A stretch of 13,748 nt of DNA, taken from contig URLG01000069.1 of the NCBI GenBank assembly GCA_900548535.1, positions 1 to 13,748 on the forward strand. The letters run 5' to 3'. The position numbers and the translations under genes are program-made. How positions within the stretch are numbered: position 1 is the stretch's first letter; each line of letters starts with the position of its first letter. Positions 7,596-13,748 of the stretch are shown one piece after another. The stretch comes from Candidatus Segatella intestinihominis (GTDB taxonomy: Bacteria > Bacteroidota > Bacteroidia > Bacteroidales > Bacteroidaceae). The notes below the pieces were generated by a model. The model was given only the letters and a program-made list of their open reading frames with translations, was not told where the DNA came from and did not search any database.

Positions 7596-10082
7596 TTAAT
7601 CTTCTTTCTTTTCTTCCTTCTCTTCCTTGATGGTCAGGTCGATAGGGTGCTCCACCTTTTCGTCGGTGAGGGCTATCTGCCATACATCAGCCACATTCTC
7701 CACATAGTGGAACTCTACGCCCTTGAGGTACTTCTCTGGTATCTCTTCGATGTTCTTGCGGTTGTCCTTGCACATCACGATGTCGGTGATACCGGCACGC
7801 TTGGCTGCCAGAATCTTCTCCTTGATGCCGCCCACAGGCAGTACCTTGCCGCGCAGGGTGATTTCGCCCGTCATGGCGATGTTCTTGCGCACTTTGCGCT
7901 GGGTGATGGCTGAGGCGATGCTGGTGGCGATGGTGATGCCGGCAGAAGGACCATCCTTTGGGGTGGCTCCCTCAGGCACGTGGATGTGGATGTTCCAGTT
8001 GTCGAAGATGCGATAGTCCACGCCCAGCAGGTCTACATGCGCTTTGACGTATTCCAGGGCGATGACTGCCGATTCCTTCATCACGTTGCCCAGGTTTCCG
8101 GTGAGGGTCAGCTTGGCTGCCTTGCCCTTGCTCAGCGAGGTCTCGATGTAGAGTATCTCGCCGCCCACGCTGGTCCAGGCAAGTCCGGTTACCACGCCTG
8201 CATAGTCGTTGCCCTGGTAGATGTCACGATTGAACGGTGGGGTGCCCAGCAGTCCCTTGATCTCTGCGGCTCCGATGGTAGGGTGTTCTATCTTGCCTGT
8301 GGAAGCAAACTCGTAAGCCACCTTGCGGAGGCACTTGTTGATTTGCTTCTTCAGCTGTCTTACACCGGTCTCACGGGTATAGTGCTCGATGATGTTCTCC
8401 AGCGCAGCCTTGTTGAAACTTATCTTTGGGTCCTGCTCTTCCAGTCCGGTATTTTCTATCTCCTTAGGCACCAGATGGCGCTTGGCTATCTCTATCTTCT
8501 CCTCGGTGATGTAGCCGCCTACCTCGATCAGCTCCATGCGGTCGAGCAGTGGGCGAGGAATGTTGCTCAGCTCATTGGCTGTGGCGATGAAGAGCACCTT
8601 GGAGAGGTCATAGTCCACGTCGAGATAATTGTCGTGGAAGGCATTGTTCTGCTCTGGGTCCAATACTTCGAGCAGTGCCGATGATGGGTCGCCGTGGAAG
8701 TTGTCTTGTGCCACCTTGTCTATCTCGTCGAGGATAAACACAGGGTTGCTGCTGCCTGCCTTCTGGATGTTCTTGATGATGCGGCCAGGCATCGCTCCGA
8801 TATAGGTGCGACGATGACCACGAATCTCCGACTCGTCGTGCAATCCGCCGAGCGACATTCTCACATACTTGCGCTTCATTGCGGCGGCGATGCTCTTGCC
8901 CAGGCTGGTCTTACCTACTCCCGGAGGACCATAGAGACAGAGTATCGGGCTCTTCTGTCCGCCCTTCAGCGCTCTCACGGCGAGGTATTCCAGGATGCGC
9001 TCCTTCACCTTCTCCATGCCATAGTGGTCTTGGTTCAAGATGCGCTTGGCACGAGGAATGCTCAGGTCGTCCTTGGTGCATTCGTTCCAAGGCAGGTCTA
9101 CCAAGGTTTGCAGATAGCCGACCTGTATTGGGTAGTCTGGGCTCTGTGGATGGATGGTGTCAAGCTTTGCCATCTCCTTCTTGAATACCTTCTGGGTGGC
9201 CTCGTTCCATTGCTTGGTCTTCGCCTTCTCCATGATTTCCTTGCGCTCAGGGCTGCCTTCCTCGTCGCCCAGTTCCTGGCGGATGTTCTTGATTTGCTGC
9301 TTCAGGAAGTATTCCTTCTGCTGCTCGTCCAGGTCGTAGTGGGTCTTCTGGCTGATCTCGTTTTGCAGTCTCAGCAATTTCATCTCCTTGTGCAGGCTTC
9401 TGAGGGCTATCACCAAGCGGTCATTGAGGTCGCTCTTGCTCAGCATCTCTATCTTGTCTTCCACGCTGAATGGCATGGCGCAGCACATGAAGTTGCTCTG
9501 CACCATAGGGTGGCTAATCTCCGTGATGGCTGCACCCAGCTCGCTTGACACATTCTCATTGGCATTCACGTAGCTGAGTGATTCTTTGACGAATGTCTCG
9601 TGCAGAGCCCTGAAGTTGGTGTCTTCTTGACTGCCCCATATCTCTGGCAGGCTTTCCACCTCGGCCTGGTAATAAGGTGTCAGAGCGGTGACGTTTCTCA
9701 GCTCGCATCTGCCCATGGCCTGCACGATGATGGTCTGGTTGCCCGAGCCATCAGGCATGTTGAGGATGCGCACCAACTTGGCAAATACGCCCACGTGGTA
9801 CAGGTCGTCAAAACCTGGTAGCTCCACTCCTCTGTTCTTCTGGCAGAATATGCAGAAGAGGGTGTCTGGCTTGTTAGCCAACAGATTGGCAAGGTTCCTG
9901 CTGATGTCTCTGCCCACGATGATAGGTGTCAGGACCGTTGGGAATACCACAAGGTCGCGTGTGCAAAGCATAGGGTAAATGCCTTCTGGCTTGTTTTCGA
10001 GCAATTCGTTAGCGTCGCCTTCAAAGTCAGCGATCATTTGTATCTTTGTACTAGTTCTTTCCATTCTTTTATGTTCGTTCAT
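7596..10082 (-). CDS. lon: ATP-dependent Lon protease
   Basis: Cytoplasmic AAA+ serine protease that degrades misfolded and regulatory proteins. The 828 residues have the full bacterial LonA layout: N-terminal substrate-binding domain (about 35-230), coiled-coil region (about 230-320, including DEQQKEYFLKQQIKNIRQELG), Walker A GPPGVGKT (385-392), Walker B VFILDEIDK (448-456) and protease domain. The protease has catalytic Ser713 in PKDGPSAG and Lys756 in GGIKEKILAAKR, the same 43-residue spacing as in E. coli. The C-terminus is a charged Glu/Lys tail. Two starts are possible: ATG 10082 (MNEHKRMERTS) and ATG 10064 (MERTSTKIQ). The -7 box at 10091-10098 puts the transcript start within a few bases of 10082, so Met7 at 10064, with A-rich ATAAAAGA before it, is likely the true start. 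It is the first gene of the minus-strand cluster. Confidence 0.97.
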   Translation of the reverse strand: MNEHKRMERTSTKIQMIADFEGDANELLENKPEGIYPMLCTRDLVVFPTVLTPIIVGRDISRNLANLLANKPDTLFCIFCQKNRGVELPGFDDLYHVGVFAKLVRILNMPDGSGNQTIIVQAMGRCELRNVTALTPYYQAEVESLPEIWGSQEDTNFRALHETFVKESLSYVNANENVSSELGAAITEISHPMVQSNFMCCAMPFSVEDKIEMLSKSDLNDRLVIALRSLHKEMKLLRLQNEISQKTHYDLDEQQKEYFLKQQIKNIRQELGDEEGSPERKEIMEKAKTKQWNEATQKVFKKEMAKLDTIHPQSPDYPIQVGYLQTLVDLPWNECTKDDLSIPRAKRILNQDHYGMEKVKERILEYLAVRALKGGQKSPILCLYGPPGVGKTSLGKSIAAAMKRKYVRMSLGGLHDESEIRGHRRTYIGAMPGRIIKNIQKAGSSNPVFILDEIDKVAQDNFHGDPSSALLEVLDPEQNNAFHDNYLDVDYDLSKVLFIATANELSNIPRPLLDRMELIEVGGYITEEKIEIAKRHLVPKEIENTGLEEQDPKISFNKAALENIIEHYTRETGVRQLKKQINKCLRKVAYEFASTGKIEHPTIGAAEIKGLLGTPPFNRDIYQGNDYAGVVTGLAWTSVGGEILYIETSLSKGKAAKLTLTGNLGNVMKESAVIALEYVKAHVDLLGVDYRIFDNWNIHIHVPEGATPKDGPSAGITIATSIASAITQRKVRKNIAMTGEITLRGKVLPVGGIKEKILAAKRAGITDIVMCKDNRKNIEEIPEKYLKGVEFHYVENVADVWQIALTDEKVEHPIDLTIKEEKEEKKED

Positions 10083-10090
10083 TTAGTGTG

Positions 10091-10121
10091 CAAAGATACT
10101 CATTTTTTTTGTTTTTTCATA
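10091..10121 (-). promoter_or_regulatory. Promoter of lon (Bacteroidetes type)
   Basis: Read on the minus strand: TATG (10121-10118), 19-nt spacer, then TATCTTTG (10098-10091), continuing GCACAC. This matches the Bacteroidetes -7 box TAnnTTTG exactly and the -33 box TTTG at three of four bases. The spacer is very A-rich. Confidence 0.75.
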
Positions 10122-10260
10122 TATAAGTATAGATTATTTAATATATAATGGGCGATTTCTTGCTGATATTCGCCTTTTGGGGTGTAAGAATGGGGATGAT
10201 TTGTAATAATTGGGCGATATTTCCGTTAGTAAAGATAGTAATATTGGGTTACTCAAGAAT

Positions 10261-10980
10261 ATGACAGGATTTAGATTCAAACAGTTTGAGATACAGCAGG
10301 ACCGATGCGCCATGAAGGTGGGGACCGATGGCGTGTTGCTGGGTGCGTGGGCTGAAGGCGGCTCTCGCATCTTGGATATTGGTGCGGGTACGGGACTTAT
10401 CTCGCTCATGATGGCGCAGCGCTTTCCTGAGGCTCGGGTGGTGGGCATAGACATTGATGCCGATGCTTGCCAGCAGGCTCGGGAGAACGCTGCTGCCAGT
10501 CCCTTTGCTGATAGAGTGGTAATGGAGTGCTGCGCCTTGCAGGAGTTAGGAGTTAGGAGTGAGGAGTTAGGAGTGGCTTCTGGGATGCTCTTTGATGCCA
10601 TCGTGAGCAATCCTCCATTCTTTGTAAATAGTATGAAAAATCCTGACAGTAAGCGTAGCTTGGCTAGACATACTGACTCACTGCCATTTCCTGTGCTGAT
10701 GAAGGGGGTGAAAAGGTGGCTTTCCGATGATGGTGTGTTCTCTGCTATTGTGCCTGCTGAGGTCGTGGAGCAATTTGTGTCAGAAGCTTATTGCTCAGGG
10801 CTTTTGTTGGCTCGTAAGTGTGGCGTGAAGACAGTGGAGCGCAAGCAGCCAAAACGCTATCTATTGGCTTTCCGAAAGAGGCGATTGGCAGCCCTGGAAG
10901 AGGAGATAAAAACGATGACCGACTCCCAGGGGAATCGGTCATCGTGGTATGCAAAAATTACGGAAGAATTTTACTTGTAA
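10261..10980 (+). CDS. trmN6: TrmN6, tRNA1(Val) adenine-37 N6-methyltransferase
   Basis: SAM-dependent methyltransferase (YfiC/TrmN6 family) making m6A37 in tRNA-Val. From ATG 10261 it has 239 residues, near the E. coli length of 245. A TTG at 10210 would add 17 unlike residues, so I prefer the ATG, whose MTGFRFKQFEIQQDRCAMKVGTDG aligns with the family N-terminus. Motif I is DIGAGTG (39-45), motif II is GIDIDADAC (62-70) and the catalytic motif is SNPPFF (116-121). Residues 95-108 (ELGVRSEELGVASG) are encoded by five heptamer units inserted between ECCALQ and the strand leading to NPPF. One changed base keeps this insert free of a stop. The 3' end carries a strong hairpin that serves the convergent lipid kinase gene. 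It diverges from lon. No clear promoter was found in 10099-10260. Confidence 0.9.
   Translation: MTGFRFKQFEIQQDRCAMKVGTDGVLLGAWAEGGSRILDIGAGTGLISLMMAQRFPEARVVGIDIDADACQQARENAAASPFADRVVMECCALQELGVRSEELGVASGMLFDAIVSNPPFFVNSMKNPDSKRSLARHTDSLPFPVLMKGVKRWLSDDGVFSAIVPAEVVEQFVSEAYCSGLLLARKCGVKTVERKQPKRYLLAFRKRRLAALEEEIKTMTDSQGNRSSWYAKITEEFYL
10541..10575 (+). repeat. Heptamer array (5 units of AGGAGTK) inside trmN6
   Basis: AGGAGTT, AGGAGTT, AGGAGTG, AGGAGTT, AGGAGTG fill 35 bases. This is the same family as the 14-unit array beside umuC (GGAGTTA in another register). In the trmN6 frame the third unit's G at 10561 gives GAG. The common T would give TAG. Confidence 0.9.
10908..10945 (-). terminator. 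Intrinsic terminator of the lipid kinase gene, inside trmN6
   Basis: ACGATGACCGA (10912-10922) and TCGGTCATCGT (10935-10945) form a perfect 11-bp stem with a 12-nt loop. On the minus strand it runs into TTTTTATCTCC, a U-tract, so it fits termination of the minus-strand gene that stops at 11010. It lies wholly within the last coding part of the opposing trmN6 gene, which must tolerate it as codons for Thr-Met-Thr-Asp-Ser and so on. Confidence 0.8.
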
Positions 10981-10983
10981 ACT

Positions 10984-11019
10984 GAACTTGTAAGCTCAGG
11001 ACTTCCTGCTTATAAGTTC
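10984..11019. terminator. Inverted repeat between convergent trmN6 and lipid kinase ends
   Basis: GAACTTGTAAG (10984-10994) pairs with CTTATAAGTTC (11009-11019) with one G-U type mismatch. Inside, CAGG and CCTG can extend the stem around an ACTT loop. It starts three bases after the trmN6 stop and overlaps the lipid kinase stop codon. It lacks a T-run on either side, so a role in ending or protecting the trmN6 transcript is inferred. Confidence 0.45.
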
Positions 11020-12050
11020 AACTTCTGCTGTACAATCTTGCTCAGTGTCTCTATCTTCTTGCCCTGGCGCTGGATGTCGCGATGCAGGTCGTTGCGTACA
11101 GCCATGAGGTCATTGAAGAAGTCGGCAAAGGCATTCTGTATCATGTTGGGCTTGCGTATGCTCTTGTCGGCAAATGGGTTGACTACCATCTTGATGCCTT
11201 TCTCCTCCAAGTGTACGTCGATGTCCTTGCCAGTCATCACAGGGTCACCGTCATAGTGGATGACGCCTGGCTGGCTTCGCGTGATGTGCAACTTCTTGCA
11301 GCGGAACGACTTGATCTTGGAGTTCTTGTCGAGCGTCTTGTTGAACATGTCAAAACTTACCTGCGGAGCTTCCAGCACATCGAATGGCTCCATGATAACC
11401 ACGTCCATCAGACCATCGCTCATGGATGCCTGTGGGGCAATGTAGGCATTGTTGCCATACTGTGAGGCGTTGGCGCACGAGATGAGGAATGCCTTGTATT
11501 GCTTGGTGCCCGTCTCGTCCTCCAGCGTGTAAGTCTCTGGCTTATACTTCAGTCCCTCTTTTAGTATGTTTTCGGCATAGCTGATAGGACCACGCTTGCC
11601 GCTTTCGGCAAACTTCATGCTCACGAAGGCATCAAATCCCATGCCGCAGGTACAGAAGAATGGGTGGTCATTGATCACTCCGTAGTCCAGGTCGTGTATC
11701 TCGCAGGCATTGATGATCTCGATGCTCTTCTTCAGGTTCATTGGCAATAGGAGATGGCGTGCCAGTCCGTTGCCCGAACCGCAAGGCAGGATGCTCAATG
11801 CCGTATCCGAGTGAACCAGCGAGCGAGCCACCTCGTTCACGGTTCCGTCGCCACCTACGGCTACTACGATGTCAGCATGCTGCTCCTTGGCTTCTGTTGC
11901 CAACTGGGAGGCATGTCCGGCTCTTTCGGTCAATTTTATCTCGTACTCGAAAAGCTCTTTGTCCAAAGTTGAATCTATCAATCTTGGGATGCCAGCCTTG
12001 CTCACTGTGCCCGAAATTGGATTCATTATGAAAACTATCTTTTTCTTCAT
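11010..12050 (-). CDS. Lipid kinase, DAGK/YegS/LCB5 family
   Basis: ATP-dependent lipid kinase with a diacylglycerol-kinase catalytic domain (Pfam DAGK_cat type). The 346 residues show NPISGT (10-15), the nucleotide-binding VGGDGTVNEV (65-74), LPCGSGNGLARHL (88-100) and, in the C-terminal beta-sandwich, HYDGDP (265-270). Residues after about 296 form a basic helical extension (QNAFADFFNDLM, RDIQRQGKKIETLSKIVQQK) beyond the usual end near 300. The family phosphorylates diacylglycerol, sphingoid bases, ceramide or other lipids, and sequence alone does not tell which. Its divergent neighbour is serine palmitoyltransferase, which makes a sphingoid base or ceramide substrate attractive. It has its own promoter (12082-12112) and a terminator inside trmN6. 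It starts at ATG 12050, about 25 bases after the predicted transcript start. Confidence 0.88.
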   Translation of the reverse strand: MKKKIVFIMNPISGTVSKAGIPRLIDSTLDKELFEYEIKLTERAGHASQLATEAKEQHADIVVAVGGDGTVNEVARSLVHSDTALSILPCGSGNGLARHLLLPMNLKKSIEIINACEIHDLDYGVINDHPFFCTCGMGFDAFVSMKFAESGKRGPISYAENILKEGLKYKPETYTLEDETGTKQYKAFLISCANASQYGNNAYIAPQASMSDGLMDVVIMEPFDVLEAPQVSFDMFNKTLDKNSKIKSFRCKKLHITRSQPGVIHYDGDPVMTGKDIDVHLEEKGIKMVVNPFADKSIRKPNMIQNAFADFFNDLMAVRNDLHRDIQRQGKKIETLSKIVQQKLNL

Positions 12051-12081
12051 TCTTAGTCAAGAGTTTGGTGAAAATGTGGTG

Positions 12082-12112
12082 CAAAAGTAATAAAAATACC
12101 TAAATTACCAAG
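12082..12112 (-). promoter_or_regulatory. Promoter of the lipid kinase gene
   Basis: On the minus strand: CTTG (12112-12109), 19-nt spacer, then TACTTTTG (12089-12082), followed by GCACC. The -7 box is exact and the -33 box matches three of four bases of TTTG. A start about 5-7 bases further on gives a leader of roughly 25 bases. Confidence 0.75.
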
Positions 12113-12183
12113 ATTTATCCATTAAAAAAACGCTAAAAGTAAACTTTCTTATGTAAAATGATGGGTTTATTAGTCTTTTTTTG

Positions 12184-12191
12184 TATCTTTG
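12184..12191 (+). promoter_or_regulatory. -7 box of the serine palmitoyltransferase promoter
   Basis: TATCTTTG followed by GCACCC is an exact Bacteroidetes -7 box, 56 bases before the ATG at 12247. The expected TTTG -33 box is poor here (only GATG/ATGG-like at the right distance). The leader is A-rich with no clear Shine-Dalgarno site. The box is about 95 bp from the divergent lipid kinase -7 box, so the two genes share one intergenic control region. Confidence 0.7.
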
Positions 12192-12246
12192 CACCCTGAA
12201 ACTAAGTATAAAAGTAGAAATTAGAAAATAAGTACACCTATTAATA

Positions 12247-13437
12247 ATGGGACAATTACAAGAAAGATACAAGAATTATCGTGAACCTCAGAAGTATATG
12301 GAGGCCGGAGTGTATCCATATTTCCGTGAGATTACAAGTAAGCAGATGACAGAAGTAACTGACATCGATGGTCACAAGATCTTGATGTTTGGTTCTAATG
12401 CTTACCAGGGTTTGACCAATGACCAGCGTGTTATCGATGCAGCCAAGGCTGCTCTTGATAAGTACGGTTCTGGCTGTGCAGGAAGCCGCTTCCTCAATGG
12501 TACCCTCGATTTACATGTTCAGCTCGAGAAGGAGCTGGCTGAGTTTATTCATAAGGATGAGACATTGTGCTTCTCTACAGGATTCTCTGTTAACCAGGGT
12601 GTCTTGGCTTGCGTGGTAGGTCGTAACGACTATGTGATCTGTGATGATCGCGACCATGCCAGCATCGTAGACGGTCGTCGTCTCTCATTTGCTACCCAGT
12701 TGCACTACAAGCACAACGATATGGAGGATTTGGAGCGTGTGCTCTCTAAGCTTCCTCATGAGGCTATCAAGCTCATCGTTGTAGACGGTGTGTTCTCTAT
12801 GGAGGGCGACCTTGCCAACTTGCCAGAGATTGTGAAGCTCAAGCACAAGTACAACTGCTCTATCATGGTAGATGAGGCTCATGGCCTTGGCGTATTTGGT
12901 AAGCAGGGTCGTGGTGTTTGCGATCACTTTGGCTTGACCGACGAGGTGGATCTCATCATGGGTACCTTCTCTAAGAGTTTGGCATCTATCGGTGGTTTCA
13001 TCGCATCAGACAAGGATACCATCAACTTCCTTCGTCACAACTGCCGCACCTATATCTTCAGTGCATCTAACACTCCTGCTGCCACAGCAGCTGCATTGGA
13101 GGCATTGCATATCATCGAGAACGAGCCTGAGCGCTTCGAGAATCTCTGGGATGTTACCAACTATGCCTTGAAGCGTTTCCGTGAGGAAGGTTTCGAGATT
13201 GGTGAGACCGAGAGTCCTATCATCCCACTCTACGTACGTGATGCTAGCAAGACATTCATCGTAACCAAGAAGGCTTACGACCGCGGTGTGTTCATCAACC
13301 CAGTTATCCCACCAGCATGTGCTCCTCAGGACACATTGGTACGTTTCGCATTGATGGCTACACATACCAAGGACCAGGTAGAGAAGGCTGTTGTGATTTT
13401 GAAGCAGATCTTCGTAGAGGAGGGCATCATCAAGTAA
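12247..13437 (+). CDS. spt: Serine palmitoyltransferase (first step of sphingolipid synthesis)
   Basis: PLP-dependent alpha-oxoamine synthase that condenses serine with a long-chain acyl-CoA or acyl-ACP to give 3-ketosphinganine, the entry to Bacteroidetes ceramide and dihydroceramide lipids. The 396 residues match soluble bacterial SPTs. Visible are the glycine-rich GSGCAGSRFLNGT (74-86), the PLP-stacking His137 in DRDHASIVDG, the cofactor-binding DEAHGLGVFG (209-218) and the Schiff-base Lys243 in GTFSKSLASIGGF. Relatives with the same fold are 8-amino-7-oxononanoate synthase (BioF) and 2-amino-3-ketobutyrate ligase (Kbl). I favour SPT from the overall similarity to Bacteroidetes SPT (start REPQKYMEAGVYPYFR, end PPACAPQDTLVRFALMATHT) and the lack of biotin genes nearby. 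It is monocistronic, with a promoter before and a terminator after. Confidence 0.9.
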   Translation: MGQLQERYKNYREPQKYMEAGVYPYFREITSKQMTEVTDIDGHKILMFGSNAYQGLTNDQRVIDAAKAALDKYGSGCAGSRFLNGTLDLHVQLEKELAEFIHKDETLCFSTGFSVNQGVLACVVGRNDYVICDDRDHASIVDGRRLSFATQLHYKHNDMEDLERVLSKLPHEAIKLIVVDGVFSMEGDLANLPEIVKLKHKYNCSIMVDEAHGLGVFGKQGRGVCDHFGLTDEVDLIMGTFSKSLASIGGFIASDKDTINFLRHNCRTYIFSASNTPAATAAALEALHIIENEPERFENLWDVTNYALKRFREEGFEIGETESPIIPLYVRDASKTFIVTKKAYDRGVFINPVIPPACAPQDTLVRFALMATHTKDQVEKAVVILKQIFVEEGIIK

Positions 13438-13466
13438 GATGATTTCTCTCTAGCAGCAGAAAATAG

Positions 13467-13490
13467 ATAGGTTGCCTTCGGGCTTCCTAT
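13467..13490 (+). other. UUCG-capped hairpin after spt
   Basis: ATAGG-TT-GCC-TTCG-GGC-TT-CCTAT: two stem blocks with a TT/TT internal mismatch and a C(UUCG)G tetraloop, a very stable RNA cap. It lies 30 bases past the spt stop and before the main terminator. It may protect the 3' end or assist termination. Confidence 0.5.
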
Positions 13491-13505
13491 ATATATAATA
13501 AGGTG

Positions 13506-13536
13506 TAAGGGCAGCTTTCTCGTAAGGCTGCCCTTA
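13506..13536 (+). terminator. Intrinsic terminator of spt
   Basis: TAAGGGCAGC (13506-13515) and GCTGCCCTTA (13527-13536) form a perfect 10-bp stem with an 11-nt loop, followed on the plus strand by TTTTGTGCC. Nothing else between spt and the tRNA promoter looks coding. Confidence 0.85.
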
Positions 13537-13602
13537 TTTTGTGCCATTTTGTGGCTTATTTTGCAGAAAAAGCATCTTTTTTAGAAAAAAGTGTGCGAAA
13601 AA

Positions 13603-13634
13603 TTTGGTGGAATCAAAAAATGGTTGTACCTTTG
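13603..13634 (+). promoter_or_regulatory. Promoter of tRNA-Pro
   Basis: TTTG (13603-13606), a 20-nt spacer, then TACCTTTG (13627-13634) and GCACTC form a textbook Bacteroidetes -33/-7 promoter, the best match in this window. Transcription would start near 13640, leaving a leader of roughly 57 bases before the tRNA. Confidence 0.9.
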
Positions 13635-13696
13635 CACTCGCAAATCAGAAATGATGCTTACTGCAATGTCAGAAAGCCGTCTCGAAGATGAGTAAG

Positions 13697-13748
13697 CGGG
13701 GTGTAGCGCAGCCCGGTAGCGCTCCTGTTTTGGGAACAGGTGGTCGCA
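13697..13748 (+). tRNA. tRNA-Pro (anticodon TGG), 3' end cut by window edge
   Basis: CGGGGTG at 13697 begins the acceptor stem, as in bacterial tRNA-Pro. The D arm GCGCAGCCCGGTAGCGC follows. The anticodon stem CCTGT/ACAGG (13724-13728, 13736-13740) encloses TTTGGGA with anticodon TGG at 13731-13733. The T arm and the 3' acceptor strand lie beyond the window. The preceding promoter supports expression, perhaps as the first gene of a tRNA cluster. Confidence 0.95.

Noticed and set aside
7980..9548. Long plus-strand open frames opposite lon
   Set aside because: Antisense shadows (Leu/Val/His-rich) of a complete Lon protease gene.
10210..10260. TTG start for trmN6 at 10210
   Set aside because: The added residues have no family match, and ATG 10261 begins at the conserved N-terminus.
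12247..13437. BioF (8-amino-7-oxononanoate synthase) instead of SPT
   Set aside because: Same fold and motifs, but N- and C-terminal sequences and context fit Bacteroidetes SPT better. No biotin genes are adjacent.
13697..13748. tRNA-Pro as integration site of a mobile element
   Set aside because: The 3' half of the tRNA is outside the window and no integrase or repeat copy is visible.

Overview
The window is ordinary chromosomal DNA of a Bacteroidales bacterium, most likely Prevotellaceae (Prevotella/Segatella type). Four start regions carry the Bacteroidetes -7 box TAnnTTTG, each followed by GCAC. The window also encodes a bacterial serine palmitoyltransferase, the first enzyme of Bacteroidetes sphingolipid synthesis, and its protein sequences read like Bacteroidales homologues. 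Clear Shine-Dalgarno sites are mostly absent, as is usual for the phylum.

Layout. (1) Bases 1-1170 hold the end of an unrecognised gene, a terminator, then gene debris: an RHS/YD-repeat remnant (+), a VapE-like N-terminal remnant (-) and a small orphan frame (+). (2) Bases 1298-10082 are a tightly spaced minus-strand run, read right to left: lon, tgt, an LptF/LptG-type permease, a RhlE-type DEAD-box helicase, umuC, umuD. It has a promoter in front of lon and a strong intrinsic terminator at 1179-1208. It joins proteolysis, tRNA queuosine modification, LPS export, RNA remodelling and translesion synthesis, so it looks like a housekeeping/stress cluster and not a single pathway. (3) trmN6 (+) diverges from lon and converges on a DAGK/LCB5-type lipid kinase (-). 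The kinase's terminator lies inside the 3' end of trmN6. (4) The lipid kinase diverges from serine palmitoyltransferase (+) across a 196-bp double promoter region. This pairing suggests, without proving, that the kinase acts on a sphingoid base or ceramide. (5) After a terminator and a textbook promoter, tRNA-Pro(TGG) starts and is cut by the window edge.

The most unusual signal is a set of degenerate heptanucleotide tandem arrays, roughly A-R-T-T-D-R-D, at five places: just after the first gene's stop, twice between umuC and umuD, at the permease stop codon, and inside trmN6. One array supplies the umuC stop codon. The trmN6 array sits in frame, and one T-to-G difference from the repeat avoids a TAG stop. 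Copy-number change by slippage there would shift the frame. I see no phage, CRISPR array, complete mobile element or obviously new defence system. The repeats, the reversed umuC-umuD order, the kinase/SPT pair and a Tgt lacking zinc cysteines are the points worth a second look.
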